DNA of 64,000 nt from Cocos nucifera (Eukaryota; Streptophyta; Magnoliopsida; Arecales; Arecaceae): the NCBI GenBank assembly GCA_006176705.1, contig QRFJ01003348.1, forward strand, positions 62,001-126,000. Reading direction: 5' to 3'. Shown here piece by piece: positions 1 through 11,948 of the stretch. The position numbers and the translations under genes are program-made. How positions within the stretch are numbered: position 1 is the stretch's first letter; the number at the start of each line of letters is the position of its first letter. Under the pieces are notes generated by a model. It had not been told where the DNA came from, searched no databases, and saw only the letters and a program-made list of their open reading frames with translations.

Positions 1-1127
1 AGAAATCAAATTCCTGCTAGCTGCAGGCACATAATAACAGTCTTTCAAAACTAAGTCTAAACCAGATGGTAATCGAAGAGGGTATGTTCCCACGGCTACT
101 GCAGCAACTCTTGCTCCATTACCGATGCGTAGGATCATGTCTCCATCCCTCAGCCTCCTGCTATCCTCAAGACCCTGCATAGGAAGTGCACAGATGAGCA
201 CTAGAACCAGAGTCAAGCACCCAACTGGATGCAGAAGAAACCGTAAGGTTAGACTCAATAACGAGCATACCTCCAGAAGGACCTTCCTTCTTGTTCTTCA
301 GGGTGGCCAGGTAAGTAGGGCAGTTCCGCTTCCAATGGCCGTCGCTGTTGCAATGGAAACACTTTCCTTTGACCATCGGCCTTTTTCTTCGGCTTCTGCC
401 TTCTTCTTCTTTGATCCTTCCACCTTTTGCTTTTTCACAGACTTCTTTTTCTTTCCATAAGACTTTCTTTTGGAAGAAGTCCGTTCCATAGCAAGAACTG
501 AGCCTTTAGAACCTTTCATAGAAAGCTCAGCGGTAACCAGCATATTCATTAATTCGGCCAAGGAATTTTGAAGTTTATGCATGTGGTAATTCATGATGAA
601 TTGCCCATATGCATCAGTCAAGGATTGCAGAATAATATCGTTCTGCAGGTCCAAGTCTAACTTCACACCGAGCTTCTCAAGCTCTTCCATGTCCTTGATC
701 ATTGTCAGACAGTGATCTTGGACTGACTGCCCATCACGCATCTTAGCCTTAAAAAGTCATTTCGTGACTTGATATTTGGCTGCGCGACTCTGTTCACCAA
801 ACATCTCCTGCAGGTGAGCCAACATTTGGCGAGCAGTCCCGATATCTTCATGTTGGCGCTGGAGCTCATCAGACATCGAGCCCAACATGTAATATCTGGC
901 CTTATTATCTTCGTCTAATCCATTTTTTCCAGAGACGCTCTCTGTTCAATGGATGGACGGGCTGGTAAGGTGGGAGGGTCCTGGTCCAAAACATGGGTTA
1001 ACTTCTCGAAACCCAAAATAATTTTGTAGTTCCTGAGCCAATCTTTATAATTGGGTCCAGTCAGTCTATGTGTGTCCAGGATACGTGCCAATGGGTTGGA
1101 CGCAGACATTTTCCTGTAGAGAGTCAA
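1..1127 (-). pseudogene. copia gag and start of protease (element A), broken
   Basis: Gag packages the element RNA; the following protease cleaves the polyprotein. The start at 1127 gives an N-terminus with NPLARILDTHRLTGPNYKDW, typical of plant copia gag. The frame shifts near 930, meets an in-frame UGA at 757-759, and resumes with KAKMRDGQSVQDH. A basic lysine-rich stretch precedes a zinc knuckle CFHCNSDGHWKRNC (CX2CX4HX4C, about 330-370) and a retropepsin active-site motif WVLDSGSSAHLC (about 190-225). The same UGA occurs in element B. All signature cysteines are present here, unlike in B. Confidence 0.88.
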
Positions 1128-2973
1128 AGATTCTAGTTAGATACTGTAATTTTGACTTGACCAATTTATTTAGGGATTTTATTTTTAAACAAATTAGCTC
1201 CCACTATTTTCTCGGATCCCTACACTCCCTCTGTAGAGATGCGAAAAATCTCCATGATTAATGATTTCTAGTGGGTGGTGCGGTCTCACCAACTGACTCA
1301 TCACCTCACCTAACAGTTATTGGTGATGGGTTAGCCAATGAGTGAACAACTCTTGTTCAATGATTCTCTAATCATGGTGCACCCAAACTTGGTCTCTAAT
1401 TCATGAATCTCACCGTATCCGAAAATATTGATCCACTCCTTAGTTAAGTCAGACCCACCATTTGCATAGACTGGGTTCCTAATTGAGTCTCTCACCGTAT
1501 CCAAAATATTGAGCCCAACTCATCCTCCAGCCCATAGCATCCAATGCCTAATAGACATGGTTGCATCTTTCCCGGTGCAACTGAGCCACTGTATCCAGCC
1601 GAGAACAATCAACCCCGGGAAGGGCCCGCACATCTACAATGGTGGAAGACCTCAGACTTAATCTTTTCTTAGGGAGAATTGATTCAGGTCTCATTAAACT
1701 AGACTTGGCTCATAGTCATAACAATTATGACTAACCTAGTGGCATGGGTTAGCTCGGATTATTGACCACCTCAGATCAGAACTGTGTCAACAGATATGGC
1801 CAGGTAAGTGAGACCGGTGGAAGGAATATGCCATTAACTCGTACAAGAATGCATTCAGGTCGAGTAGCTTCCAATTAAAAACCAGTCGGTCGTATGTGCC
1901 AAACTTACCTTAGACACCAAATTGTTGAGTCAGAACCAATTGGGTTAGCCTACAATCCAGACTCTAACCTCTGAGCCTAATTAGGTCTTGCTTGATCGTG
2001 ACTCGATCTTGACCCAGACTTAATCCTATTAGGCTGGTCAATTTAAGCATTGTTGATCCCATCTAACCAACTCTTGATTCGGTTTGATCAACCGCTTAGA
2101 CCTAATTGAGCTACCCAAGCCCGAACCCAGTATTATGAATATGTCTTAGATCTAAAATTCTCAATTTTAGACCTAATTAATATTCCATAATCTTAATTCT
2201 TAATTAAGTAGGGTTCATAAACAAAATATGCACAATAAATCCTAGGGTTTCAGGATCTAGGGTTTTGCAGAAAGTAAGTTTTGGGTTTCTGATTAAGGAC
2301 GAACACGCGCAGCACCCCTACACATCATAAGAACACCCCATCGAATGGAAGAGAGAGGGCCTTTAAACCCTTCTTCATTCTTATGACCGGACGGCCAAGA
2401 GGAACGCCTTAATCAGGAACATGCAATACTACAAAACAGTTTTAGATCTATATCATATATCTCATATACAAATTAGATCTAATCATGGCATATTTTGCAT
2501 ACATCTCATGTATCGAATCATGCATATTTTTAGATCTAAATTATCTCATATAATAATCTAAAAAATTAGATTTAAATTGATCTAATCAAAATAAATTCTA
2601 ATCTAATCTAGACAATTATGTAGAACTATTCTACAACTAGTCTAGACATGCATCAATCATATCTCATATGATATTTAAAATTAAATAATTTTTATTTGCT
2701 ATTTTTTAGATGTTATTATAACACTTATAATATCAAAAAATAGTAAATAAATAGATCTAAAATATGATTTAATCAGATTAAATCAAAATATGCAAGACTA
2801 TTCTATAGAACTATTCTATTTTAGAACTAGTCATGCATATTTTCTAATCTTAGATCCAAATCATTTAATTTTAATTTTTTCTGATTTTAGATCTGATCAC
2901 ATCTCATGTGACATCTAAAATCACTTATTTTTAATTAAAATAAATTTAAAATCAGATCTAAATACTTTTAGAA
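1128..2973 (-). other. long untranslated leader of copia element A
   Basis: About 1.85 kb between the primer site and gag has no convincing ORF on either strand. It is collinear with 37176-39007 of element B, including AT-rich blocks near 2450-2960 rich in AGATCT/TAGATCTAAAT words. A leader of this length is unusual for Ty1/copia, where gag normally starts within a few hundred bases of the primer site. Confidence 0.75.
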
Positions 2974-2990
2974 CCTTGGCTCTGATACCA
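2974..2990 (-). promoter_or_regulatory. primer binding site, tRNA-iMet type (element A)
   Basis: On the minus strand this reads TGGTATCAGAGCCAAGG, the usual plant copia site pairing with the 3' end of initiator methionine tRNA. It lies two bases inside the LTR edge, which fixes the LTR boundary and the element's orientation. Confidence 0.92.
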
Positions 2991-2992
2991 GT

Positions 2993-5293
2993 TGAAGGAA
3001 AATCCTGATTTTCCGGACCAGGTTCGTTCAGATCTGATCAGATCAAGAGATATATTTCAAAAATTTTTTTCTTTGATCCAAAATCAGATCTTGATATGTT
3101 TCAGATCTGATTCTTATTATTTTAATAATAAATAAAATTAAAATAAATTAAATCAAATTTAATTTACCTTGATTGGGTAATCCTATTACCCTGTTGATGA
3201 TCCTGTAAGCAGCGGAAGGTTCTGGATCTAGCCACGCAAGCGCCTGGCCTCTACCGGTATCCACTCAGGCTTGGATCTAGGAGATCCTCTTCTTCTCTAT
3301 CACATGTCTCCAAAAATTAGATCTGGATCTGATCTGGAGGATCTTCAAAACTCTTTTGAAGATCAGCAGTCGTCCTTTGCAGCAGCGCAGCCTTCTTAGC
3401 TTTTGATCGCCTTTCTCTTGATCTGGAATCGCACCAACCAAGGTCCAAAACTCCTTTTGGACGTGGAGAGGAGAGGGAGAAGGTGGACTTTGGCATGGAG
3501 GAAGGAGGGGAGAGGCAGCCTTGGGGCATGTGGGAATTTTCAATTTCAATCACTGATTCTCTTGAGTTGGGCGCAGGGTCTTATTTATAGACTAAGCTGT
3601 GATCCAACTCCTCTTCTTCCCAACCAATCACAACCCTTTGTGAAATCAGATCTAAATCTGATTGGTGGGAATAGAGTCCCCTGGATTCCTCCTTAGAGGG
3701 TGCCTAAGACAGTCAAAGTTGGTTCTTAGGAAGAACTCTAATTGGAATCCAAAAAGGAGATGGAGTCCCTTGTCCAACAAGGACTCCTAGGCGCCTCCAA
3801 CTTGGGCACACGCCAAGGGTGGCGTGCGCCCTCCTCCTTGCCAGGTTCTGGCAGGGGGACAGGCCCCCACCAGCTCTCCAATAGGTGCATGACATGTGGT
3901 CAAAAGTCAAAGTGTCAATGGTCAACATTTGACCAGTCAAAGGTAGACTTTTGACCAAAGTCAAAGAACAAGAAATGGCAGGTGACCAAAAATGGCAGGT
4001 AATGTCTTACAAAATAAGACAACCTTTTCTGACTTGGACAACCTCCAGTCAGACCATATGAAGGCCTCTGATTGAGCACAAACTCCTTTGGCTCAGTCAG
4101 GACAACTTATTTATGATAGTAAAAGAAGAACGTTAGGTTCAATCGAGTGCTAGCACGATTTTCCTTGAACCTAATTGAATCTCATTCAGATCAATTGAAC
4201 TAGATCAGTTCAATTGATGATCACCAGATTCAAACCCTTGTTTGTGTGACCCAGTTAGGTTCAGTTCTGTATGGTAATGGGATATGTCATGATCTCTATC
4301 ATCGACATCATCATCGAAACTCCTTTCGATGGATCAGAACTCTTCTGATTCGAACAGCTAGAATGATCGATCATCTAAATCATTCTAATTGCTCCCAAAA
4401 TCCACCAGTGACACCTAGCAGTATATGGTGGCAACCCATCAGAGCTGAATGCGAACCTCTTGGTGCAGCTACCTGTGTGATTAAGTTCTTCTATCTTGAG
4501 CCCCGATCAGATTAGGGTTAAGGTGAACTCGTCAAACCCTAGTCTCTGTCATATGATGTAATCATTCGATTCGAGTCCAATGTGAAAATCTAAATAGAAA
4601 CTCTTTCTATTATTTCACTCTACCATGGCCATGGGCTTCTGGACTTGATTCTCATGATCATCATAGGGCTGCTCCTCTACCACCGAGGTAGATAGATTCC
4701 ATCTTGATGCAATCCAGTTCCTACAATGAACATGCTATAGCCAACATACACCTCAGGGTTCCATATGGCTAGGAGACCGAGTAATGGTGTAGTCAAACTA
4801 TAACACCCTCAAGGTGAACTGCCGATGCATCTCAGGTCAAAGAACCAGACACACTACTGCAGCATCGAGTCAGTCATTGACGAGAAGGTAGACTTCCCTA
4901 ATGACTACTCGAGGTGGTCACGCTCAGTGCCCTCGTTCTCTAACAAGTACCTATACTCTTGCTCTAGTGTCTCCACACCATAGACTCAAGACTCATCTAC
5001 TAAAGAGAAGCGATTGTATACCAACCTTCCGGATCAATCACCATCCTCGTGATGATCCTATGGTTGGGAGCATTTTATGAGTTAATAATGACTATTCATA
5101 TCTTAAATTTTCAACTCTTGAAAATATGAATTATCATTACCATTAACTCAAAGGATGTATCACAGACACTAAATACACATATATGATAGAAAATAATCTA
5201 TTTTATTGATAATAGTCAAAATTATAATTTTGCCCCTAGAAGTGTATTATAAGTGTCAGTCAATTCTGGCTTCTAGGGCATATGTATCTAACA
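2993..5293 (-). repeat. 5' LTR of copia element A
   Basis: The repeat starts TGAAGG and ends ATCTAACA on the plus strand, so it reads TGTTAGAT...CCTTCA in element orientation, with TG/CA ends. It matches the LTRs at 30903-33187 and 39027-41273 over its length. A perfect inverted repeat GGAAAATC/GATTTTCC (2997-3014) lies at the inner end. Two adjacent hairpins lie at 3804-3831 and 3839-3853. Short ORFs inside are not supported as genes. Confidence 0.93.
3581..3590 (-). promoter_or_regulatory. LTR TATA box (element A)
   Basis: CTATAAATAA on the minus strand, conserved at the same place in all three LTRs of this family (31471-31480 and about 39593-39602). It fits the core promoter, with U3 to its right and R/U5 to its left. 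The start site itself is not visible. Confidence 0.6.
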
Positions 5294-7823
5294 ATGATCA
5301 TATCATAAATTCTATACTAGGATCTAGACATGTTGATATATATAATACAAAACTTTAATGCATTCGATCAGTAAATCATATTTGTTGACTAATTCGTGTT
5401 CAGAATACAATACTTATGCGTGAGTAGATGATCTTCGTAATCTGAAACTGCAAGAAGAAGCTTGGAATTGCATTGTAGCAATACATTCATCTGACCTTTA
5501 TGTTTGGTCCATATGGAGCTCCTAATTTTGATCAACTCTATCGGAGTGCTAGCACCTTGTCGGAGCCTTTGGCGGCTGATCTTCATCGATTTGATTGACA
5601 TTCTTCTTTCTGATCTTCTAGATGCTCCAAAAAATTAGAAGATGGACTTCAGAGGATGACAAGGTGGTGTGTGAACTTTGGTGGTGGTTGGGCACTTACA
5701 ACGCTCAATCTGTCCACCCGAATCTTGGGTCCTAACCCTAGGGCTTTGCACACACCCGAAACCCTAGAATCCCAGACCCTCTGGATTTTTTTGACACTCA
5801 TAATGTTCACTCAGATGACCTCACGCCCAGCTCTTTAATTTTCTCATGAAATACTTTCACAAAATTTATCACATGTAATTTCAAACCATTTTGAAATTGC
5901 ATGAGATAAGTAAGAGAATAAGAGAGACTAGCACAGACTTTCTACAATTGACCCTTTCTCACCCAAGAATTTTTGTGCCCCAATAGATTTTCTCTCTCTT
6001 TGAAACTCTCGCACGCACCTCTCAGATTCTTCACATAAAACAATACATGCCCAAATAAAATTCCATTTTAAATGGGTGTGTTCTGATGGTGTTTGCACGT
6101 AGAATAGGATAAGAGTGAGTGGTTGAGAAATTTTAACAATCCACTTGAATTCTAAATTCTAGTAGATGTTTTATCCATTTCCAGCATCCCACCAAGTGGG
6201 TGACGAGCAAAAAGACTCTCCTTCTGCACCCACTCTAAATTTTTTTCATGAAAAAGTGTGACAAAAATCATAAGAGGCATGGGGAATGGATAAGGTTGTA
6301 TTGGTTTCAACTTCCAACCACTTGCCTTTGAATTCAAAATTCAAGATGGTTCATCCTAATCCAACTCTTGGACTAGGTCAAAGGGAGAAGAAGGGAGGGC
6401 ATGCATTCTATTCTGGGCATGGGAAATCTCACATAAAACCAAAGTGTGTGTGAGAGAGGGCATGAAAAAGTCAAAGGTGGTGCAGGGAGTTTAAAATTCA
6501 AACTAGCTTTGAATTTTGTCCAAATTGGTTTCAACCAAATTGATTTGTTTGTATCCAATTATATCAGGATAAATCTAAACAAATTAGGCTTAATCTAATC
6601 CAATAAAATTCTAATCAAATTAAAAATTAATTAGGTTCAGATCCTGATCAAATCAGGATTGAATCTCCTATAGTGATTAGGTCATCTCATGACCTGATCG
6701 GGTCAAATCCAATCAAATCAAATTTGATTAGATTTGATCAAATTCTCATCACTTAATTAAATTAAACTAATCAAAAATCTAATTGCTAATTAATTCTCAA
6801 AAAATATTCAAGTTTCAGTGAGGTGGGACTCTTGGTGATAGAGTCTCAATCCAGTGGAACTCTTGACCCCAGAGTCCCAGACCATTGAGACTCTTGATCA
6901 ACCCTCAGATCAGGTAGGAACTTTTATTGTATGTGATCTCATATATTCAAACCCTAAGCTAGTAGCACAGAAATCAATTTCTATACTAATCGATGTGACC
7001 ATCTAGCAATGGTATCTGACATTTGAATAAGTCGAATAGTCGCAACGCAACATCGACAAACCTATGAAATATGGTTACCATATACTTTATCCCCTTGATC
7101 TCAATGCTCAAAGGATAACCTAGGATTTACTACCAATCCTAAAAATTATCCACATTATATTTCAAAATGTAGTGTCCATCATATGGACTACCCTGATCGA
7201 GATTTTTCTAAATTGAAATACAGTGATGCACTTGCTCCAATACTTGGAAGGGTCAATCCTATCTTGACTGATGCACCGACTTCTCAAGTACTTGACTACA
7301 CCCAGTAACCTTCCATCACTGAATTAAAAATTCAGGTAGTCTAGTATTAAAGTGCAGTGAGTTGCTTGCAAGTCACCATGGTGGTCTTAGGTTTAAGGGA
7401 AACTTATATCCATATCCCTCATGAGCAACTCTTGGTAGTAGAGAGCTCCGCAGTTGGGTCACGTTCAATAAAATGTACCCCTATACTTTACCTGCATGCC
7501 ATAACAATATCTCTGTACTTCTTGGTTAAAAGGACAACCAACGTATATGATACACAATGACCTATACTCGATAACATTATCATCCTGGGTAACAACGTAT
7601 CATTTGATTGCGAATAGGTTTAAGGACTAAACGACCAATACTTCTTTATCAAGTCTAAATAGTCCTAAGGATTTATCATAAAAAAATTTATTATAGAAAG
7701 ATGTACAAACATGATGAAAAGGTTAGAATAATAATTTTTATTTATTAATAATTTAAGTATAATTTTACAATCAGCTCAACCATGTACAACCTAGATGATT
7801 GACTTTAGGATATAATACCCGAT
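5294..7823 (-). repeat. LTR1: older copia LTR, minus strand, disrupted by element A
   Basis: The reverse complement aligns through its length with LTR2 at 45971-48799, for example around the conserved block AGCATGTCTAGATCCTAGTA. About 100 bases of its 3' end are missing at the left, where element A inserted. The right end (CTTTAGGATATAATACCCGATA) corresponds to the TGTTGG start of LTR2 and abuts CACTA transposase sequence, so LTR1 itself inserted into the CACTA. It contains about three units of the 31 bp repeat that is expanded in LTR2. No protein-coding gene is seen. Confidence 0.75.
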
Positions 7824-8544
7824 ATTTAGCATGTGGCCTTGATCGAAGGGTTAACTACTACACATCCTATATCATTGGAGGAATGAGATTTCATACAAGA
7901 GAACTTGAGATGCAAAGATGGACCCATAATAGTGGGATTGCAATGATAGGATATGAAGGAGAAGTGAAGTTTGAATATCTTGGTATATTAATAGATATCA
8001 TAGAATTGAAGTATGGATCTAAAAATTTGGTATTCTTATTTTAGTATGAATGGTGGGATATTAGCAATAAGAAGATCGATATTCATATCAATCCACACTT
8101 TACCTGCATAAATTTTTCATGAATATGGTACCAGAATGAGCCGTATATATTAGCAACTCATGCGAAACTAGTAATATATTTAAAGGATCTAAAATATCAT
8201 GGTGATGGGCATGTCATACAAAGAATATTACCTAAAGACATATATGACATACCAACCTGACTAGAGTGGATGATAATTCAGATCTACTTGAAGAGGAAGC
8301 TTTTCAAGTGGAAGAACAAACATTGACTGAGCACCTTATTGATAAAGAACTTATGACAGCTCCTTTGAATAGGGCTGATCTACCATTCAATGAAGTTGAA
8401 GCTGATTTTGTATTTAATCTTGATGATTTGGAGAGCGATGATTGGTTCATAAATGATGATGACATAGAAGATGATACATTAATCGATTATTGTGATTTGA
8501 AGAAGGATCTAAAAATCGAGGAGGATATAGATATTGATAAGTAG
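7824..8544 (+). pseudogene. CACTA transposase C-terminal region (DUF4216-like), broken
   Basis: The reading starts YNTRYLACGLDRRVNYYTSY, then FHTRELEMQRWTHNSGIAMI, then EYLGILIDIIELKYGSKNLV and, after an in-frame stop at about 8042, YEWWDIS. This order (HTRE..R.TQNSG, then YYGVLxDIIEL, then FxCDWWD) is that of the DUF4216 domain following the TNP2 catalytic domain in plant CACTA transposases. More stops follow. The last part (8266-8544) is an acidic tail rich in Asp/Glu ending DIDIDK, plausibly the protein's C-terminus. Family assignment is by motif memory, not by a search. Confidence 0.68.
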
Positions 8545-9225
8545 ATCAATATTCTTTGTTGAATCTTCTCTTGCAATAATGGTATGCATATACAATTCTA
8601 TTCATTAGCATTTATGTATTTTTCACTATTATTGTTTATTATTATATTCATTTATATGTCAAATTAATTATATATATAATTTAAGCATTATAGACATGGC
8701 GCTAGGAGGGAGATGATGATGTTCGAGTTCCCAGACTACCCCTTAGTCTTTTCCTATTTTTACTACTGCACCATCAAAGTCACCAGAGAGCCTTATAAAG
8801 GTGTGTCCGAGTGAGGTGAGTTCAAGTGAGGCAGGCCTGATTGGTATTTTAATATTTTTTACATAATAAAATTTAATTTTTATTTACCTATTAGATTTAT
8901 AGATGGCTATCATACTAATAATTTATTTATTATTTTTTTAGACCATTCTCTAGCGGTGGTGAGGCGAGGGCAAGGTTCGTCGAAGAACTTCTTCCTTCAA
9001 AGTTGGAGATGCGAGCATGAGGGACAGCATCTCTGCATCAAGATTCTGTCAAGTTATACCAGGCTTATTAGAAGATGGTGCGAGTCATGATAGACTGACT
9101 TGGGCATCATTTGCCATAACTTTGCCTCGACGATGCTCTTCGATTAACGTCAGGTTACATGGCCTCAAAGAAAGGTCTTCTATAGCCACTTATAGGTATA
9201 ATAATATTTATTTAAATATTTAATT

Positions 9226-9230
9226 AGCAC
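9226..9230 (+). repeat. probable target-site duplication of Tat element T (left)
   Basis: AGCAC precedes the left LTR and AATAC (22532-22536) follows the right one. They match at 3 of 5 positions, and both differences are transitions (G/A and C/T), consistent with decay of an old duplication within CACTA DNA. Confidence 0.5.
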
Positions 9231-10238
9231 TGTTGGAGGTAAACCCCACTCCCATCGAAGTTTGGTCTAATGCTCAGCCAAGTACAATTTGTAATTGCAG
9301 AAGAGCTTCAATCGCCACTTCTCCTTCAGTCGAACTCCTCTCAGACTTTTTCTTCAGTCGGACTTCTCCATCAGTCAGACTCCTTCCAAAATTCTTCTTC
9401 AGCCAAACTCCTCCTAGACTTCTCCTTCAGTCAAACTCCTCCATCAATCGGACTTCTTTTGAACTTTTTCTTTAGTCGAACTCCTTCTAGACTTCTCCTT
9501 CAATCGGACTTCTCCATCAGTCGGATTCCTTTCGAACTTCTCCTTCAGCCAAACTTCTCCCAGGCTTCTCCTTCAACCAAACTTCTTCATCAGTCGGACT
9601 TCTTCTAGACTTTTCCATCAATCAAACTCCATCTAGATTCCTCCAGCGGATTACTTCCAAATTTCAACTAGCATTCCTTCCAGATGATCCTCTTTAGTCG
9701 TATTCTCTTTAGGTGATTTCTTTCAGTCAAACCTCTTTTAATCTACAGCTCTCTATATGGCACGAATCAACTCACTCATAAACAACTTGGAAGAGTCTGA
9801 ACTCCTCTAAAATTGATATATGTCAAAGCCCTTCACCAACCAATGCCTGCTTCCTCCGAACTTCGATTATTAAATTCCAACGAATGGGCACATCACGACA
9901 ATGGACACAACTCACCGTAACAAACTTCAAGTGGCCCTGAGCAGCCTACTATCCGACTGTTATGGCTATCACTTTTAAGTTTGTTACAGACTTCATCTAT
10001 AAAAGGGACCCTTCAGATATATTTTCTCTAAGCTCTCTTCTCCTTCCCAAAATTCTGCTGCATTCTTTTCTGAGCACTAAATTTCTGTTGGCTAGAAGAG
10101 CTGACTTGATCATCAATGGGTCCTACTAGATCTACCACCATCGACTCTAGATGAAATTTTATTTTGTAGGTCATCAATGGAGGCCTCTTCTTCCTTAACT
10201 CCAGCTCGATCCAGCGTCAACCAGATTCTGCACCAATA
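9231..10238 (+). repeat. 5' LTR of Tat element T
   Basis: Begins TGTTGGAGG and ends GCACCAATA (expected ending ACCAACA, as in the 3' LTR). It aligns end to end with 21524-22531. From 9318 to about 9640 it is a pyrimidine-rich minisatellite of about 27 bp units built on CTTCTCCTTCAGTCGAACTCC. The TATA box is at 9998. Confidence 0.92.
9998..10005 (+). promoter_or_regulatory. LTR TATA box (element T)
   Basis: TATAAAAG within CATCTATAAAAGGGACCCTTC, conserved in the 3' LTR (22291-22298) and in the related LTR of element U (27360-27367). This is the likely core promoter of the element. Confidence 0.72.
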
Positions 10239-10242
10239 GGAT

Positions 10243-10260
10243 TGGTGCTAGAGGAAGGGC
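10243..10260 (+). promoter_or_regulatory. primer binding site (element T)
   Basis: TGGTGCTAGAGGAAGGGC lies four bases inside the 5' LTR, the position and form expected of a Tat-clade primer site. I do not assign the tRNA. Bases 10261-10356 are leader without a gene. Confidence 0.7.
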
Positions 10261-10356
10261 CGTTTGTAAACCCTTGTTCTTAAAGGAGTGCTCAGTCGAC
10301 CCTATGGATCTTCTTCTTCAAGGATTATCTCTATCCTCTCCCTCAATCTCAAGAAA

Positions 10357-11850
10357 TGCCTCCAAAGAGGGTGACTATTCGGAGATCTACCATTTCTACC
10401 GCTAGATCTTAGCCAGATCCATTCGTTCTTGCTCCATCATCGATGCTTCAACCTCCTCCACCAACGGCTATGATAGATTCAGAGCAGTTTAACCTACTGA
10501 AGTAGTGAGTTTAGAGCCTCACCAAAATGATGTAGGCCATGCAGCAACCCCCCATGGCAGTTCTATAAGAAAACCCACCATTGGGATGCCAAGAATCAAT
10601 CCCAAGGAGGCGCACTTGGGCTAGCATATCCGTCACCCTTGGAAAAAAGAAATAGAGAGCAAAGGATCCTTGTTCAGATCATGATTCTTCTCTGGAAGAG
10701 ACCTTCCCCATCTATAGTCGAAAGCCTTCCAAGATCTACGATTGAGATGACATCCTCGATCAAAAACTATGAGAGATGGACTGATGGATTGAGGAACTCC
10801 ACCACGTCACCTCGGCTCACCATGACGATGTCTGCATCGATCCCTCTTTCTCTCTTTGAATTATGCAAGAGCCCATTCCATCAAACTTCAAGCTTCTCTA
10901 ATTTGAAAGCTATGATGGAACCTCTATTTCGATCGATCACCTGAAGGTCTTCTAGACCATGATGCTACTCCATGGTGCACTAGATGCTATCTTATGCCGA
11001 GCTTTCCTTTCTACCTTAAAGGGACCGACAAGAAACTGGTACTCGACGTTGAAGTTAGGTATGATCTTCTTCTTTGACCAGATGAGCTATCAGTTTGTGG
11101 CTTATTTTGTTAGCAACCGGCATCCCCAAAGAGGTTTGGACTCCCTAATCAACATCAAGCAGAAGGAAGGAGAGTCCATCCGAGCTTATGTCAATCGCTA
11201 CAATGCTGCCACACTGAAAGTCCAAAATTTGTACTAGTCTGTTGCAATGGCCGTGCTGAAAGGCGGCCTTCAGAAGAATGATTTGTTATTCTTTCTAGAG
11301 AAGAAGTACCCCAGGGACTTTGCTGATCTACTAGCTCGAGCTGAAGGATATGCCCGAGCGGAAGAAGCATTCAAGTTGAAGGATGAGAAAGCCACAGAAG
11401 AGCGACAGGCGGGTGAGTCTAACAGGCCCACAGCTGATGGAGGGCCGAATGAAGTTCGGCTGCGCTCACGGACTGCCCCCGAGCACAAGCGAGTCCAAAC
11501 TTCTCCTCGAGCTCATCGTCAAAGAAGCCCCAACAGAAGGGCACGAAGAAGTTCTCCCCTCAGAAGGTTTCATAATTATGCCTTCCTTAATGCTTCAAAA
11601 ATACAAGTATTGATGAAGATTAAGAAGTAACTATCAAGACTTGAAAGGATGCGCACTCATCCTAACAAGTGCAATCCTAGCAAATACAGCCTCTACCATC
11701 GTGACTATGGCCACGATACTAAAGAATGCATTTAGCTCTAAGATGAGATCGAGGAGCTCATCAAGAGAGGTCGGTTGGATTGATTTCTCAAATGTCGGCC
11801 TGAGGCAAGAGAAGATCGATCGAGGGTACTGCCATAGTTAGAACCATCAA
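10357..11850 (+). pseudogene. Tat gag polyprotein, broken
   Basis: Structural capsid/nucleocapsid precursor. The ATG at 10357 begins MPPKRVTIRRS; stops and frameshifts interrupt the variable N-terminal part. The conserved core is readable from about 10880: LLHGALDAILCRAFLSTLKG, then NWYSTLK, YQFVAYFVSNRHPQRG, then LINIKQKEGESIRAYVNRYN and LARAEGYARAEEAFK, which is the retrotransposon gag domain (PF03732 type). After an arginine-rich linker comes YHRDYGHDTKEC (about 11690-11735), the Tat replacement for a classical zinc knuckle. Stops occur at 11236 and near 11630. Protein order and phase agree with the downstream pol. Confidence 0.87.
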
Positions 11851-11948
11851 GGAGGAAGGAACAACAGGAAGATCGGCCGCCTCTTGACATCATCAATACT
11901 ATCTCTGGGGGACTTCGATGAGAAGAGGCCAGCGGATTTAAGGGATCA

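Larger units (their letters stand above)
1..5293 (-). mobile_element. Ty1/copia LTR retrotransposon A, 5' part, cut by window start
   Basis: Read on the minus strand it runs 5' LTR (2993-5293), primer binding site, 1.85 kb untranslated leader, gag and the start of the protease region, then leaves the window. It is collinear with the complete element at 30903-41273: base 1 here matches about base 36052 there, and the match runs through gag, leader, primer site and LTR. It sits in an older copia LTR; ATGAT at 5294-5298 should be one half of its target duplication, with the other half outside the window. Coding frames are broken, so it is a dead or non-autonomous copy. Confidence 0.93.
7824..9230 (+). 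mobile_element. CACTA (En/Spm) transposon, left fragment
   Basis: Holds the C-terminal part of the CACTA transposase gene (7824-8544) and about 690 bases of AT-rich intergenic or intron-like DNA up to the Tat insertion at 9231. The transposon resumes at 22532. The catalytic TNP2 region and the left terminal repeat are not in the window; they are either left of base 1, past nested elements LTR1 and A, or deleted. In 8545-9230 I see possible exon scraps (about 8697-8830 and 8940-9200) that I cannot assign. Confidence 0.7.

Noticed and set aside
4246..4515. Plus-strand ORF (89-116 codons) conserved in all three copia LTRs (also 32058-32405 and 40145-40495)
   Set aside because: It lies antisense in a highly similar LTR, has variable starts, no domain, and no more conservation than the surrounding LTR. 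Conservation is explained by LTR identity.
9017..9223. Small ORF just left of the Tat insertion
   Set aside because: Lies in CACTA DNA; may contain an exon scrap but shows no recognisable domain.
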